This document shows positions 17,453-25,693 of a stretch of DNA of 64,000 bases, one piece after another. The notes beneath the pieces were generated by a model. That model worked only from the letters and a program-made list of their open reading frames with translations, was not told the origin of the DNA and did no database searches. Position numbers and translations under genes: made by a program. Every line of letters starts with the position of its first letter. Position 1 is the first letter of the stretch. The stretch comes from Cryobacterium sp. N22. Lineage in GTDB: Bacteria > Actinomycetota > Actinomycetes > Actinomycetales > Microbacteriaceae. The stretch spans positions 496,001-560,000 of the forward strand of contig NZ_PJJP01000039.1 in NCBI RefSeq assembly GCF_002929555.1, in the 5' to 3' direction.

Positions 17453-18559
17453 TCACCGCCGGGAGGTGGCGGAACCCGGGCCGGGGAACCGCACCGTCAC
17501 GTCGAGCCCGCCGGCCGAGCGCGCTGTGATGTCAAGCACCGCGTCGTGCACGTCGACCACTCGGGCCACAAGAGCGAGACCCAGTCCGCTGCCCACCGGC
17601 CCCGTGCCCGGGCCTGCTGATCGGCTGCCGACGCGGCCGGCTCCGCGGATGAAGGGCTCCGTCAGCGTGCCCAGCACGGCGGGGGCCACGACCGGCCCCG
17701 AGTTGCTGACGGTGAGCTCCACGCCACCGTCGGCCACGGTCTCGGTGCGCACCGTGACCCAGCCGTCCGATGTCGTGTTGTGGCGGATGCCGTTGAGGAT
17801 GAGGTTGGCGGCGACCTGCCGCACCAGCGTGCTGCTGCCATCGATGTCGCCCTCACCAAGCACGCTGGAGATGGTGACCCCGGCCTCGTCGGCGAGCGGG
17901 CGGAGTTCACGGATGACGTCGCCGACGGTTTCGGCCACGTCGATCGGGGCGTGTTCGATGGGGTGACCGGCGTCAATGGTCGCCAGGGCGAGGAGTGCCT
18001 CGACCACCTCGATGCCACGCCGGTTCGTCTCGTCCAGCCGACTGAGCAACCTCCCCAGATCCTGTGCGGCGGGATCGGCCAGCGCGACATCCAGCATCGA
18101 TCGTTCGATGGCGTACGGGGTCCGCAATTCGTGCGCGGCGTTCGCGGCGAACCGGCGTTGTTCCTCAAACGAACCCTGCAGCCGGTCGAGCATCGAATCG
18201 AAGGTCTCGGCAAGCTCGCGGAACTCGTCGTGCGGGCCGCGGAGGTGCACGCGATGATCGAGCGACCCGGCGGCGACGCGGCGGGCGACCCCGTTGATCT
18301 GCTCCAACGGGCGCAGCATCCGGCCCGCCAGGAACCAGCCGCCGCCGAACCCGATCGCCAGGAGCACGAGGAGCACCTGCCAGGTGCGGGGCCAGAGCAC
18401 GGCGAGCAGGTCGCTGCGATTCGGCATGAACGGGCCGCCGTTGTCCAAGTTCCCGTCGGGCACGAATCGGAGGATGTAGAACACGAGGGCCATGAGCGCG
18501 ATGCCGGCCACGAGGAGGAAGCCCGCGTAGCTGAGGGTCAGCCGGAGTCGGGCGCTCAT
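17453..18559 (-). CDS. Two-component sensor histidine kinase
   Basis: A 368-aa membrane sensor kinase. Two membrane helices (about 8-30 and 58-80) flank a short extracytoplasmic loop, so it probably senses at or in the membrane. HAMP (about 80-135), HisKA with the phospho-acceptor His in ANAAHELRTP, and HATPase with N-box LILNGIRHN and G-box GSGLGLALV follow in order. It overlaps the response regulator gene by 4 bp, so the two are a cognate pair. The signal is unknown. Confidence 0.93.
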   Translation of the reverse strand: MSARLRLTLSYAGFLLVAGIALMALVFYILRFVPDGNLDNGGPFMPNRSDLLAVLWPRTWQVLLVLLAIGFGGGWFLAGRMLRPLEQINGVARRVAAGSLDHRVHLRGPHDEFRELAETFDSMLDRLQGSFEEQRRFAANAAHELRTPYAIERSMLDVALADPAAQDLGRLLSRLDETNRRGIEVVEALLALATIDAGHPIEHAPIDVAETVGDVIRELRPLADEAGVTISSVLGEGDIDGSSTLVRQVAANLILNGIRHNTTSDGWVTVRTETVADGGVELTVSNSGPVVAPAVLGTLTEPFIRGAGRVGSRSAGPGTGPVGSGLGLALVARVVDVHDAVLDITARSAGGLDVTVRFPGPGSATSRR

Positions 18560-19242
18560 GAGCGGCCCGTGACGCTGGTCTCCGCGACATCCAACCGGTA
18601 GCCGACGCCGGCGACGGTGTGGATGAGCCAGGGGTCGCCGAGCCGTTTGCGTAGCGACGAGATGGTGATGCGCACGGCGTTGGTGAACGGGTCCGCGTTC
18701 TCGTCCCAGGCCCGCTCCAGCAAGGTTTCGGCGCTGACCACGCCGCCGCGGGCCGCGAGCAGCACCTCGAGCACGGCGAATTGCTTGCGGGTGAGCGCGA
18801 CATAGCGCCCGTCGCGGTATACCTCCCGCCGAAAGGTGTCGAGCTTCAGGCCGGCGTGCTCCTGCACCGGCGGAGCGCCCTCGGCCGGGCGGCGACCAAG
18901 GGCACGCAGCCGCATCACGAGCTCGCGCAGTTCGAAGGGTTTGGTGACATAGTCGTCAGCGCCGATCTCGAAGCCGCGCACCTTCTCGTCAAGCAGGTCG
19001 GCAGCGGTCAGCATCAGAATCCGGCACGGCAAGCCGGCCGCGACAATCCACCGGGCGACGTCGTCACCGTGAGTACCCGGAATGTCACGATCGAGGATGA
19101 CCGCGTCATACTCGTTCACCGCGAGGATCTCGAGCGCGGTGTCGCCATCGCCGACGATGTCCGAAGCGATGGCGGCGAGCCGGAGACCGTCGCGGATCGC
19201 TTCGGCAAGGTAGAGCTCGTCTTCGACGATAAGTACGCGCAT
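18556..19242 (-). CDS. OmpR/PhoB-family response regulator
   Basis: A 228-aa protein starting MRVLIVEDELYLAEA at 19242; the longer open frame upstream is antisense to the next gene and not used. Receiver domain: acidic pocket VEDE, phospho-acceptor Asp in VILDRDIPG, conserved Thr and Lys in MLTAAD and TKPF. The C-terminal winged helix (about 125-220) ends in RLGDPWLIHTVAGVGYRL, typical of OmpR/PhoB DNA binders. Partner of the kinase encoded next to it. Confidence 0.95.
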   Translation of the reverse strand: MRVLIVEDELYLAEAIRDGLRLAAIASDIVGDGDTALEILAVNEYDAVILDRDIPGTHGDDVARWIVAAGLPCRILMLTAADLLDEKVRGFEIGADDYVTKPFELRELVMRLRALGRRPAEGAPPVQEHAGLKLDTFRREVYRDGRYVALTRKQFAVLEVLLAARGGVVSAETLLERAWDENADPFTNAVRITISSLRKRLGDPWLIHTVAGVGYRLDVAETSVTGRS

Positions 19243-19297
19243 TCCACCATCGTATGCAGGGGTGCATATCGCCAGCGTATGAGGACCCGGCGCCCAG

Positions 19298-20122
19298 CTA
19301 GCCTTCCGGCGCGCTCGGCTCTGCTGCCCGCAGATACTCGTAGACAACGACGTGGTCACTCTTGAGCACGAAGCGGGTGAGGCTGCCGGTCGTTTGCATG
19401 AGGTCAGCGATGGTATCGAGGTCATCGGCGGAACACGCTTCGGCGCCGATTCCCTCGTTGAGCCCTTGAACGGGGTGGGCCACGAGCAGGCAGGTTGTGC
19501 CGTAGCGAGACTCCCCGCTCCAGACGCTGAGGTAGCCGTAGTCTTCGTAACGCCGCATCTCATCGGCATCGAGACCCAGCCGGTCGAGAGTGCCGTGCGG
19601 GTCTTTCGGTTCGTCGGCGTCGACACTGTCCGACTTCAGTGCGAGCACGAAGTCCGGTGGAAACGCGTAGTCCGGTGTGAGCACGTATTCCGGTGCGCGT
19701 GGCGACATCCACGCGACAAGGGCCGCGATCACGGCAAGGGCCGCGATGGCGCCGCCGAGGATCGCGAACCAGCGGCGGCCGCGCCACCACGGAGCCGCGG
19801 GGGCTCCGTCGATGGTTTTCGAACCGGCAGACTCATGCTCGGCGGACGCCCCGTCCTCAGGTTGAGGGCTCGATGCCGAATCAGAGCGCGACCCATGGCC
19901 GGACCCAAGGACCGGGACGCGTTCTGGGATCGGATCGGGAGCCGATGCAGCCGCTTCGCCAATGGGAGCCGGCTGCCTGCGTTGGGCGGCCTCCAGTTCG
20001 GCGAGCCGAGCCTGAGCCGCCGCATCCCCCGCGATGTCGGCGCCCGGTCCGTACGCACGTCGTCGCAGGCGGTCCAACTCGTTGGATTCGTCGAACTCGC
20101 CCGAACCCGGCGGCACGTCCAT
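19298..20122 (-). CDS. Single-pass membrane protein of unknown function
   Basis: A 274-aa protein. The N-terminal ~115 residues are disordered, charged and Pro/Ala-rich (cytoplasmic), with a predicted helix in the Ala-rich 30-50 region. One membrane helix lies at about 118-140. An outer domain of ~130 residues follows, with two Cys (CLLVAHP and EACSADD) that could form a disulfide. This layout is common in Actinobacteria proteins of unknown role. It lies upstream of the two-component genes on the same strand, with a short gap. Confidence 0.65.
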   Translation of the reverse strand: MDVPPGSGEFDESNELDRLRRRAYGPGADIAGDAAAQARLAELEAAQRRQPAPIGEAAASAPDPIPERVPVLGSGHGSRSDSASSPQPEDGASAEHESAGSKTIDGAPAAPWWRGRRWFAILGGAIAALAVIAALVAWMSPRAPEYVLTPDYAFPPDFVLALKSDSVDADEPKDPHGTLDRLGLDADEMRRYEDYGYLSVWSGESRYGTTCLLVAHPVQGLNEGIGAEACSADDLDTIADLMQTTGSLTRFVLKSDHVVVYEYLRAAEPSAPEG

Positions 20123-20180
20123 GTCCTCATTATCCGCGCGGGCACGACACGAGGAAAGGGGGCACGCGCCGAGCCGTCCG

Positions 20181-20618
20181 TCAGGTCTTCTTCAGTTCCT
20201 CGGCGAGCATGACGATGATGCCGCTGGGGCCGCGAAGGTACGTGAGTTTGTAGATGTCCTCGTAGGTCGCCACGCCGCGTAGCGGCCGGCAGCCGTGCCT
20301 CGCGGCGATCTCAAGGGCCTTGTCGATATCGTCGACGGAGAAGGCCACACGATGCATGCCGATTTCGTTGGGCCGAGTGGGGTTCGACTCGATTGCATCC
20401 GGATGGATGTACTCGAAGAGCTCAAGGCGACCGTGACCGTCTGGTGTTTGGAGCATTGCAATTTTGGCGTGGTTGCCGTCGAGGCCGACGGCAGTGTCGG
20501 TCCACTCGCCACTGACAGTGTCACGCCCGACGACTGTGAGACCGAGGTCAGTGAAAAAAGCAATCGTCGCTTCGAGGTCCCGAACGGCAATGCCGACGTT
20601 CTCCAGTTTGATGGCCAT
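20181..20618 (-). CDS. VOC-family (glyoxalase/dioxygenase superfamily) protein
   Basis: A 145-aa protein starting MAIKLENVGIAVRD at 20618. Two paired beta-alpha-beta-beta-beta modules typical of the vicinal oxygen chelate fold are visible. Candidate metal ligands are Glu in GRLELFEYI and His in IGMHRVAFSVDD. Members act as glyoxalases, epimerases, dioxygenases or drug-binding resistance proteins; the sequence alone does not say which. Confidence 0.8.
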   Translation of the reverse strand: MAIKLENVGIAVRDLEATIAFFTDLGLTVVGRDTVSGEWTDTAVGLDGNHAKIAMLQTPDGHGRLELFEYIHPDAIESNPTRPNEIGMHRVAFSVDDIDKALEIAARHGCRPLRGVATYEDIYKLTYLRGPSGIIVMLAEELKKT

Positions 20619-20690
20619 GTAATGCACGATACCGAGAAGGGCCGAGTGGCTCCACCTGAAAGCCGGGACTCAATGGAGCGCTGATCCTCG

Positions 20691-21101
20691 TCAGTTGATG
20701 ATTTCGCCCCGCTTTTCCGCGCGGAGTGCTGCCAGGCGCACTTTCCACGCCTGTAGCGCCTCGGGCGTCTGCCGTTCCCAATCGGTCACTTCGCCGATGA
20801 CCCGCAGCGGAGCACTGCTGCGATACGACCGGGTGGGGTTGCCGGGAAACTTCTTGTCGGTCACATTCGGGTCGTCCTCGAATGCCCCGGTCGGCTCGAC
20901 GGCGTATACCCGCGGGGCGCCGTCACCCGCCGCGAGTTCCGCAGCGAGTCCAGCTCCGTTCGGAAGAGCGGTGAAGTAGATGTGATTCATCACGACCTCG
21001 GGACGGTAGTTCGACCGGAAGCCCGCCCTGAGAAGATCACCATCCCGGAGATCGGCTTTCGTGCCGTGAAAGAACGGACCCTCGTCTCGTGGTTGGCTCA
21101 C
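20691..21101 (-). CDS. arr: Rifampin ADP-ribosyltransferase Arr
   Basis: A 136-aa enzyme that transfers ADP-ribose from NAD to the C23 hydroxyl of rifamycins and so inactivates them. Family landmarks are all present: GPFFHGTKADL (His12), HIYFTAL, VYAVEPTGAFEDDPNVTDKKFPGNPTRSYR, and RVIGEV near the end. The GTG start at 21101 is supported by a 4-bp GTGA overlap with the stop of the serine hydrolase gene; the open frame runs further but would lie inside that gene. Length fits the ~140 aa of known Arr proteins. It is the second gene of an operon controlled by a putative HTH operator. Confidence 0.93.
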   Translation of the reverse strand: MSQPRDEGPFFHGTKADLRDGDLLRAGFRSNYRPEVVMNHIYFTALPNGAGLAAELAAGDGAPRVYAVEPTGAFEDDPNVTDKKFPGNPTRSYRSSAPLRVIGEVTDWERQTPEALQAWKVRLAALRAEKRGEIIN

Positions 21102-22114
21102 TGCAACAGCCCACGTTGATCGCGCTGCGGACCCACCGATGGTGCCACCATCCCGGGTGCGGCGAATTCCGTGAGGACACGAAATCCCTGTCTGTCGACA
21201 GGCCCATGACCAGCCGCGAGCACCACAGCTCCGACTCCAGCCTCCCGGTCGAGGCCGATCCAGCTGCTGAACCCCCCGGTACGGCCGTTGTGCCAGGTGA
21301 TCGTGCGGCCCCGGAACTTGAGTGTGATCCACCCCGCGCCGATACCAACCCGGGGAGTGAATTGTGAGACCGGCTCGAGTGCGGACAGACCCTGAGCTGT
21401 GCCGTCGAGGACCGAGCGGAGGAAGCCGCGCATTGTGCCTATGGTCGCTCGCACGCCTCCTGCGGGGGCAAGCCCTTCACCCACCCAAGCGGCCAGAGGG
21501 CGTCCGAATCGGCTGAATCCGGTCAGATCATCCGGGCCAAGTTCCTCCGCCCGCGCGGGAGTTGAGAACCCGGCTCCCAGGACGTCGTGCAGGAGTCGTC
21601 CGTAGCCACTCCCGGCCGCCCTCGCCACGGCGTGCCCGAGGAGTTGAAAACCCAGATTCGAGTACCTGGGTCGAGGGGCGCCAATCCGCACATTACGGGT
21701 CTGGTTGAGGAGGTCGGCGAGCGAATCACCGTAAGGGTTCTCACCTCGGATCCAGAAATCAAAGTTACGGCGCAGTGGATGCATCCCTGGCGGCAGGCCT
21801 GGAAGACCAGAGCGGTGAATGGCCAGGGAACCCAGGCTCACAGAACCAACCTCTCCGTGGCCCTCGAGCGGGAGTAATTCGCGAAGGACGGTTGCCTGCG
21901 AGACGAGACCGCGCTCCATCGCGTCCCGATACAACATGCCCGTGAGCACCTTCGAAATCGACCCGATCTCGAAGGTGGAGTCGCGATCAGTGCCCATCGT
22001 CGCGGTCAATTCGCCCTGAGGGGTGATCACCGCCACCGCTGCCGCCCCAGTTGACCGGAACGCGTGGTCCACCGCGCGAACGAGCTCAGTGTCCCCGGTC
22101 CATTCAGTCTTCAC
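21098..22114 (-). CDS. Serine hydrolase of the beta-lactamase class C / penicillin-binding type
   Basis: A 338-aa protein of the class C beta-lactamase-related fold: SxxK motif S52-I-S-K55, YxN motif Y151-S-N153, and H274-N-G276 in place of K-T-G. No signal peptide is seen, so it may be cytoplasmic, unlike secreted beta-lactamases; esterase or peptidase activity is more likely. It forms an operon with arr (4-bp overlap). A promoter and two GTCAA-N6-TTGAC operators lie upstream, shared with the HTH gene at 22238-22453. Confidence 0.85.
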   Translation of the reverse strand: MKTEWTGDTELVRAVDHAFRSTGAAAVAVITPQGELTATMGTDRDSTFEIGSISKVLTGMLYRDAMERGLVSQATVLRELLPLEGHGEVGSVSLGSLAIHRSGLPGLPPGMHPLRRNFDFWIRGENPYGDSLADLLNQTRNVRIGAPRPRYSNLGFQLLGHAVARAAGSGYGRLLHDVLGAGFSTPARAEELGPDDLTGFSRFGRPLAAWVGEGLAPAGGVRATIGTMRGFLRSVLDGTAQGLSALEPVSQFTPRVGIGAGWITLKFRGRTITWHNGRTGGFSSWIGLDREAGVGAVVLAAGHGPVDRQGFRVLTEFAAPGMVAPSVGPQRDQRGLLQ

Positions 22115-22164
22115 AAGAAAACTTCCTCTCCTGGAGTTCTCGCGACGATCAGCAACGCCGACGC

Positions 22165-22180
22165 GTCAACCATCATTGAC
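22165..22180. promoter_or_regulatory. Operator GTCAA-N6-TTGAC, copy 1
   Basis: Inverted repeat GTCAA-6 nt-TTGAC, 51 bp upstream of the serine hydrolase start. It lies downstream of the predicted -10 of that operon, where a bound repressor would block transcription. Confidence 0.7.
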
Positions 22181-22195
22181 GAATCGATTGATCAA

Positions 22196-22225
22196 ACCAT
22201 AGTCGACCCAGTCGTCGAAAGTCAA
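22196..22225 (-). promoter_or_regulatory. Promoter of serine hydrolase-arr operon
   Basis: Minus-strand -35 TTGACT (22220-22225), 18-bp spacer, -10 TATGGT (22196-22201). The -35 is formed by one arm of operator copy 2, so regulator binding would compete with RNA polymerase. Confidence 0.55.
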
Positions 22226-22236
22226 CAATGGTTGAC
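22221..22236. promoter_or_regulatory. Operator GTCAA-N6-TTGAC, copy 2
   Basis: GTCAACAATGGTTGAC, a perfect inverted repeat extending to six bases per arm. It overlaps the -35 of the serine hydrolase-arr promoter and ends 2 bp from the stop of the HTH gene. Confidence 0.75.
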
Positions 22237-22237
22237 G

Positions 22238-22453
22238 CTAGCGCTTGCCGTACTTCCGGTGGACTGCCTGCTTGCTCACACCGAGGCACTGGGCAATGGC
22301 TTCCCACGACAGCCCGGCCTGACGGGCATTGCGAACGAGGCCTGCCTCACTACGCGCTATCTCCCGATGAAGCTCAGCAACGATCTGCAACGCTTCCGCT
22401 GGCCCCTTGCTGCCCATCGATTCGACGAGGGTCTTCAGCTTGTTCGACTCCAT
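22238..22453 (-). CDS. Small helix-turn-helix regulator
   Basis: A 71-aa DNA-binding protein. The N-terminal half is a charged amphipathic helix (likely dimerisation). The C-terminal part LSWEAIAQCLGVSKQAVHRKY (about 48-68) is a clear helix-turn-helix of the sigma-70 region 4 / resolvase-like kind. It lies directly upstream of the serine hydrolase-arr operon on the same strand. Operator copies flank it on both sides, and one overlaps its own -10 element, so it most likely represses itself and the resistance operon. The transcript appears leaderless: TAGAAT lies 6 nt before the ATG. Confidence 0.85.
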   Translation of the reverse strand: MESNKLKTLVESMGSKGPAEALQIVAELHREIARSEAGLVRNARQAGLSWEAIAQCLGVSKQAVHRKYGKR

Positions 22454-22455
22454 TC

Positions 22456-22471
22456 GTCAATTCTAGTTGAC
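22456..22471. promoter_or_regulatory. Operator GTCAA-N6-TTGAC, copy 3, on the leaderless promoter of the HTH gene
   Basis: The arms extend to TTCGTCAA and TTGACGAA (22453-22474), 8 bp perfect with a 6-nt spacer. The central part contains the minus-strand -10 TAGAAT (22460-22465), 6 nt before the start codon. A bound regulator would cover the -10 and start. Confidence 0.8.
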
Positions 22472-22591
22472 GAAGGAACAGACAACCCGCACAATCCATG
22501 ACACCCGAATGGGGATCCGCACCGATGTCACTCCCAATCGGTGCGCTCAGCTGAGTCGCAATACCTGTCACGGAGCGGCGAAGAACCCGAT

Positions 22592-23416
22592 CTACTTCTT
22601 TTTCAGGGTTTTGGCATGATCGATGACGTAGTTCGTTCGTTCTCGAGGGGGCCGGTCGTAATCGTTCGCGTCTGGACGTGCGGGTATTGCCACTTTTTCG
22701 GGTTCCCGGTGCTCATACGGAATTTGTGTCAGAAGATGATTGATCGAGTTGATCCGGGACGCGCGCTTGTCATCGCTCTCGATGGTCCACCACGGGGCGT
22801 AGGAAAGGTCCGTCGCCGCGAACATGGCGTCCTTGGCACGGGAATAGTCCTCCCAACGAGTGATCGAGAAGAGGTCCGTGTCGGAGAGCTTCCACCGGCG
22901 CATCGGATCTTCCAGCCGGGAGCGAAACCGTTCTTCCTGGACTTCGTCGGAAACGGAGAACCAGAACTTGACCAGGATAATCCCGTCATCAACCAGCATC
23001 CGTTCTACCAGGGGCACTTGCTCGAGAAACAGGTGGTACTGCTCATCAGTGCAATACCCCATCACTCGTTCGACGCCACCACGGTTGTACCAGGACCGGT
23101 CCATCAGGACGATCTCCCCAGCGGTGGGTAACCGTTCGATATATCGCTGAAAATACCACTGCCCTTGCTCCCGCTCGCTCGGAGCGGGAAGTGCGACGAC
23201 TCGAGCGGAACGCGGATTGAGGTACTGGACGATCCGCTTGATTGCCCCGCCCTTACCGGCAGCGTCCCGGCCTTCAAAGATGACCAGCACCTTTGCCCCG
23301 GTTTCGATGACCCATTGCTGCATACCAACGAGCTCGGCTTGCAACCGTTCCAACTCTTGCTCGTACTTCTGCTTGGGAACACGTTTGGCGGCGCCAGACT
23401 TTTTCGACTTCGACAC
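22592..23416 (-). CDS. ppk2: Polyphosphate kinase 2
   Basis: A 274-aa class I PPK2, which transfers phosphate between polyphosphate and nucleoside diphosphates (usually GDP or ADP). Walker A is FEGRDAAGKGG (47-57), the second conserved block DRSWYNRGG (106-114), and a lid-region R-x-x-x-P-x-x-x-W-K (MRRWKLSDTDL) is present. Size and motifs match single-domain enzymes. It is cytosolic. It reads alone; the HTH gene downstream has its own promoter. Confidence 0.95.
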   Translation of the reverse strand: MSKSKKSGAAKRVPKQKYEQELERLQAELVGMQQWVIETGAKVLVIFEGRDAAGKGGAIKRIVQYLNPRSARVVALPAPSEREQGQWYFQRYIERLPTAGEIVLMDRSWYNRGGVERVMGYCTDEQYHLFLEQVPLVERMLVDDGIILVKFWFSVSDEVQEERFRSRLEDPMRRWKLSDTDLFSITRWEDYSRAKDAMFAATDLSYAPWWTIESDDKRASRINSINHLLTQIPYEHREPEKVAIPARPDANDYDRPPRERTNYVIDHAKTLKKK

Positions 23417-23617
23417 GGTGAACCCTTCAGCGATCGGCGGCGGTGGCCCAAGATCTGGCCGGGATGATCATAGATGCCGCGTGGCGGAAAGTAGAGGGGC
23501 AGCGCGTAATTTTTCCGTTCGATGGACTGGGAAACAGCCTCCGACGTGATTTACACCGTCTGCATGGATCTAGGCAGACCACACACGCTCGTTGTGACTA
23601 TTCCGGGGTGATCTAGC
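23417..23617. other. Intergenic stretch between ppk2 and the first GAF-ANTAR gene
   Basis: Divergent upstream region of ppk2 and the GAF-ANTAR pair. Apart from the ANTAR promoter described next I see no gene or clear structure here. Confidence 0.5.
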
Positions 23618-23646
23618 GTTGAATGCGCCCGTTCGAAGTCCTAAAA
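23618..23646 (+). promoter_or_regulatory. Promoter of GAF-ANTAR pair 1
   Basis: -35 TTGAAT (23618-23623), 17-bp spacer, -10 TAAAAT (23641-23646), about 67 bp before the start codon. The same -35 hexamer and adjoining bases occur in the same place before GAF-ANTAR pair 2 (50261-50289). Confidence 0.65.
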
Positions 23647-23713
23647 TTGACGCATACGGTGTCGCCCGTGATCTGGATGCCGTTCGAGCGATTAATGACC
23701 TTGGCACGCTGAT

Positions 23714-24370
23714 ATGAGTGAAGTCTCGCAAATTATCGGAAGCAAATTGACTTCCCCGTTCTTGGAGCTTCTGCCGATCACCGGTGTGGCCATTTCGGTA
23801 TTCGACCAAAATCGACGGCCCGCGATGCTTCATTCCACTGACCTCACCGCCGCGCACCTGGAAGAGCTGCATTTCGACCTGGGCGAAGGTCCTCTATTCG
23901 ACGCCTTCGCCAGCGGCTCCCTGGTTTCCATTCCTGATCTTGCCACGACCGAACGGTGGCCGGTGTTTCTTCACAATGCAGCCGAGCTCGAGGTCGGCGC
24001 CATCTTCGTTTTCCCCCTCATGTTGGGTGCAGTGTGTTCAGGGGCTGTGCTCTGTTACCGAAAGGCAACCGGACCGCTCGCCGACAGCGCCGCCGCAATC
24101 GGTACATCACTCAGCCGCGCGATTGCCGGACCGGCCTTCCGTGAAGCCATCCAACTCGCGGTCGACGAACCACCCGATGAGCTAGCCCCGATTGAGTGGC
24201 GAAGACAGGTTCACCAGGCCACCGGGATGGTGATTGCTCAACTGAATATCACCGCGACGGATGCATTCTCCCGGATACGGGCATACGCTTTTTCTAGCGG
24301 ACACACAGTTCAGGAGGTTGCTACCGAGGTAGTCACCCGGCGCCTCAATCTCGCAGAATTCCCCGAGTAG
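23714..24370 (+). CDS. GAF-ANTAR domain regulator, pair 1 gene A
   Basis: A 218-aa cytoplasmic regulator. A GAF sensor domain occupies about 15-150, and an ANTAR RNA-binding domain about 160-212 (RRQVHQATGMVIAQL ... TVQEVATEVV). ANTAR proteins bind paired hairpins in leader RNAs and prevent termination. The gene is followed after 6 bp by a second GAF-ANTAR gene. A closely similar gene of identical length lies at 50365-51021 next to narG. The ligand of the GAF domain is unknown; no heme- or metal-binding motif stands out. Confidence 0.9.
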   Translation: MSEVSQIIGSKLTSPFLELLPITGVAISVFDQNRRPAMLHSTDLTAAHLEELHFDLGEGPLFDAFASGSLVSIPDLATTERWPVFLHNAAELEVGAIFVFPLMLGAVCSGAVLCYRKATGPLADSAAAIGTSLSRAIAGPAFREAIQLAVDEPPDELAPIEWRRQVHQATGMVIAQLNITATDAFSRIRAYAFSSGHTVQEVATEVVTRRLNLAEFPE

Positions 24371-24376
24371 GCCGAA

Positions 24377-25132
24377 ATGGACATCAACGAACCGGCGCAC
24401 GACATCACCAGGGAGGCGAGAATCAACGACGCGTTTGTGCGGGTGGCCGGCACTCTGATCGAGAGCTACGACGTAGTGGAGCTCCTGTCTACGCTGTTGG
24501 ACACCTGCACCGACCTGCTGGATGTGCAGGCGGGCGGTATCTTGCTGGCCGACATCACTGGCGCGCTCGAACTAGTCGCCTCGACCAGCGAAGAAGCCGA
24601 AATCGTCGAGATCATGACCGTCGCCGCGGGAGCAGGGCCGTGCATCGAGTCCTACGACACCGGCACTGTGGTCAGCGTGCCCGACATCGATGCGAACGCC
24701 CCGACGTGGCCGCGTTTTCGCAAGACAGCGCTGGAACAGGGTTTCCGGTCTGCCCACGCCACGCCGCTGCGATTGCACGGCCATGTCATCGGGGTAATGA
24801 ACCTTTTAGGAACAAAGCCGGGAGCGCTGAGCGAACGAGACGCCCAACTCGCCCAGGCCTTGACGGATGTCGCCACCATCGGCATTCTGCACGAACGCAC
24901 GTTCCGTCAACCAGAAGTTGTCGCCGCGCAGCTCCACCTTGCGTTGGACACGAGGATCCTGGTGGAACAGGCAAAAGGCGTTCTTGCCCAATCGCATACC
25001 CTCACCATGACCGAGGCCTTCACCGCTCTCCGTGAACACGCCCACAAGCAAGGGGTCACCTTGCGAGCCGCAGCCGAAGGGGTCATAGGCCGCACCACCT
25101 CCATCGAATCGATGGCGACGCCAACCACGTAA
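24377..25132 (+). CDS. GAF-ANTAR domain regulator, pair 1 gene B
   Basis: A 251-aa protein: GAF domain at about 25-165 (with GPCIESYDTG and the GFRSAHATPLRLHG core) and a C-terminal ANTAR domain (DTRILVEQAKGVLAQ ... TLRAAAEGVIGR). It is different in sequence from gene A but organised alike, and co-transcribed with it. The two may form a hetero-complex. A near-copy lies at 51030-51788. It is convergent with the next gene. Confidence 0.9.
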   Translation: MDINEPAHDITREARINDAFVRVAGTLIESYDVVELLSTLLDTCTDLLDVQAGGILLADITGALELVASTSEEAEIVEIMTVAAGAGPCIESYDTGTVVSVPDIDANAPTWPRFRKTALEQGFRSAHATPLRLHGHVIGVMNLLGTKPGALSERDAQLAQALTDVATIGILHERTFRQPEVVAAQLHLALDTRILVEQAKGVLAQSHTLTMTEAFTALREHAHKQGVTLRAAAEGVIGRTTSIESMATPTT

Positions 25133-25168
25133 CGCAACACGTGCCGGCGCTGGTCCCCCTCGATCGAA

Positions 25169-25552
25169 CTATGCGCTGTGCAGCGCTTTCGCCTTGAGTG
25201 CGTCGTATTCGGATTGGGTGACTGCTCCGGAATCGAGGAGCCGCTTGGCTGATTCGATCTGAGCCGCCGGCGAGTCTGTAGCTGCGACCGAGCGAATGTA
25301 GTCGTCGGTTTGGGATGTAGCGGCGCGCGATGCGGCAGCGCTTCGCTCAGCCATGCTGCGGCCTCGTGCGATCAGGTAGATGAAGACCGCAAGGAACGGG
25401 AGGAAAACGAGGAAAAGGGTCCATAGTGCCTTGGCCCAGCCGTTCAGCGTCGGGTCTCGGAACACATCGATGATGACCGTGATGAATATCCACAGGCACG
25501 AGATTGCGATGTAGAACCAAAAGAACCAGACGAAGAAATCCCAGATGCTCAT
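25169..25552 (-). CDS. PLDc_N / SHOCT-type membrane protein
   Basis: A 127-aa protein. Two membrane helices (about 5-30 and 40-62) with the W-A-K-A-L-W-T-x-F/L-V-F-L-P-F-L-x-x-x-I-Y-L-I-A-R-G pattern match the N-terminal domain of cardiolipin synthases (PLDc_N). The C-terminal ~30 residues (ESAKRLLDSGAVTQSEYDALKAKAL) are a SHOCT short-helix motif. Such two-part proteins are common in Actinobacteria and of unknown exact role, likely in the membrane. It is probably monocistronic. Confidence 0.82.
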   Translation of the reverse strand: MSIWDFFVWFFWFYIAISCLWIFITVIIDVFRDPTLNGWAKALWTLFLVFLPFLAVFIYLIARGRSMAERSAAASRAATSQTDDYIRSVAATDSPAAQIESAKRLLDSGAVTQSEYDALKAKALHSA

Positions 25553-25693
25553 GACTGTTCCGTTTCCCTCGCGAACGTGCCAATCACGCTCGAATGCTCA
25601 GATGATAGGAGGGCCGCGGTGCGGGCGCAACACTATGGTCAACCGGCCGCCCAGCCCGCCGGCCGCAATGACTATCCCACGCGCCGTGACGGG

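Noticed and set aside
23654-23667. Hexaloop hairpin ACGG-TGTCGC-CCGT in the leader of GAF-ANTAR pair 1 as a canonical ANTAR target
   Set aside because: Loop size fits, but the loop lacks the A at position 1 and G at position 4 of known ANTAR sites, and a second hairpin of the same type is not clear.
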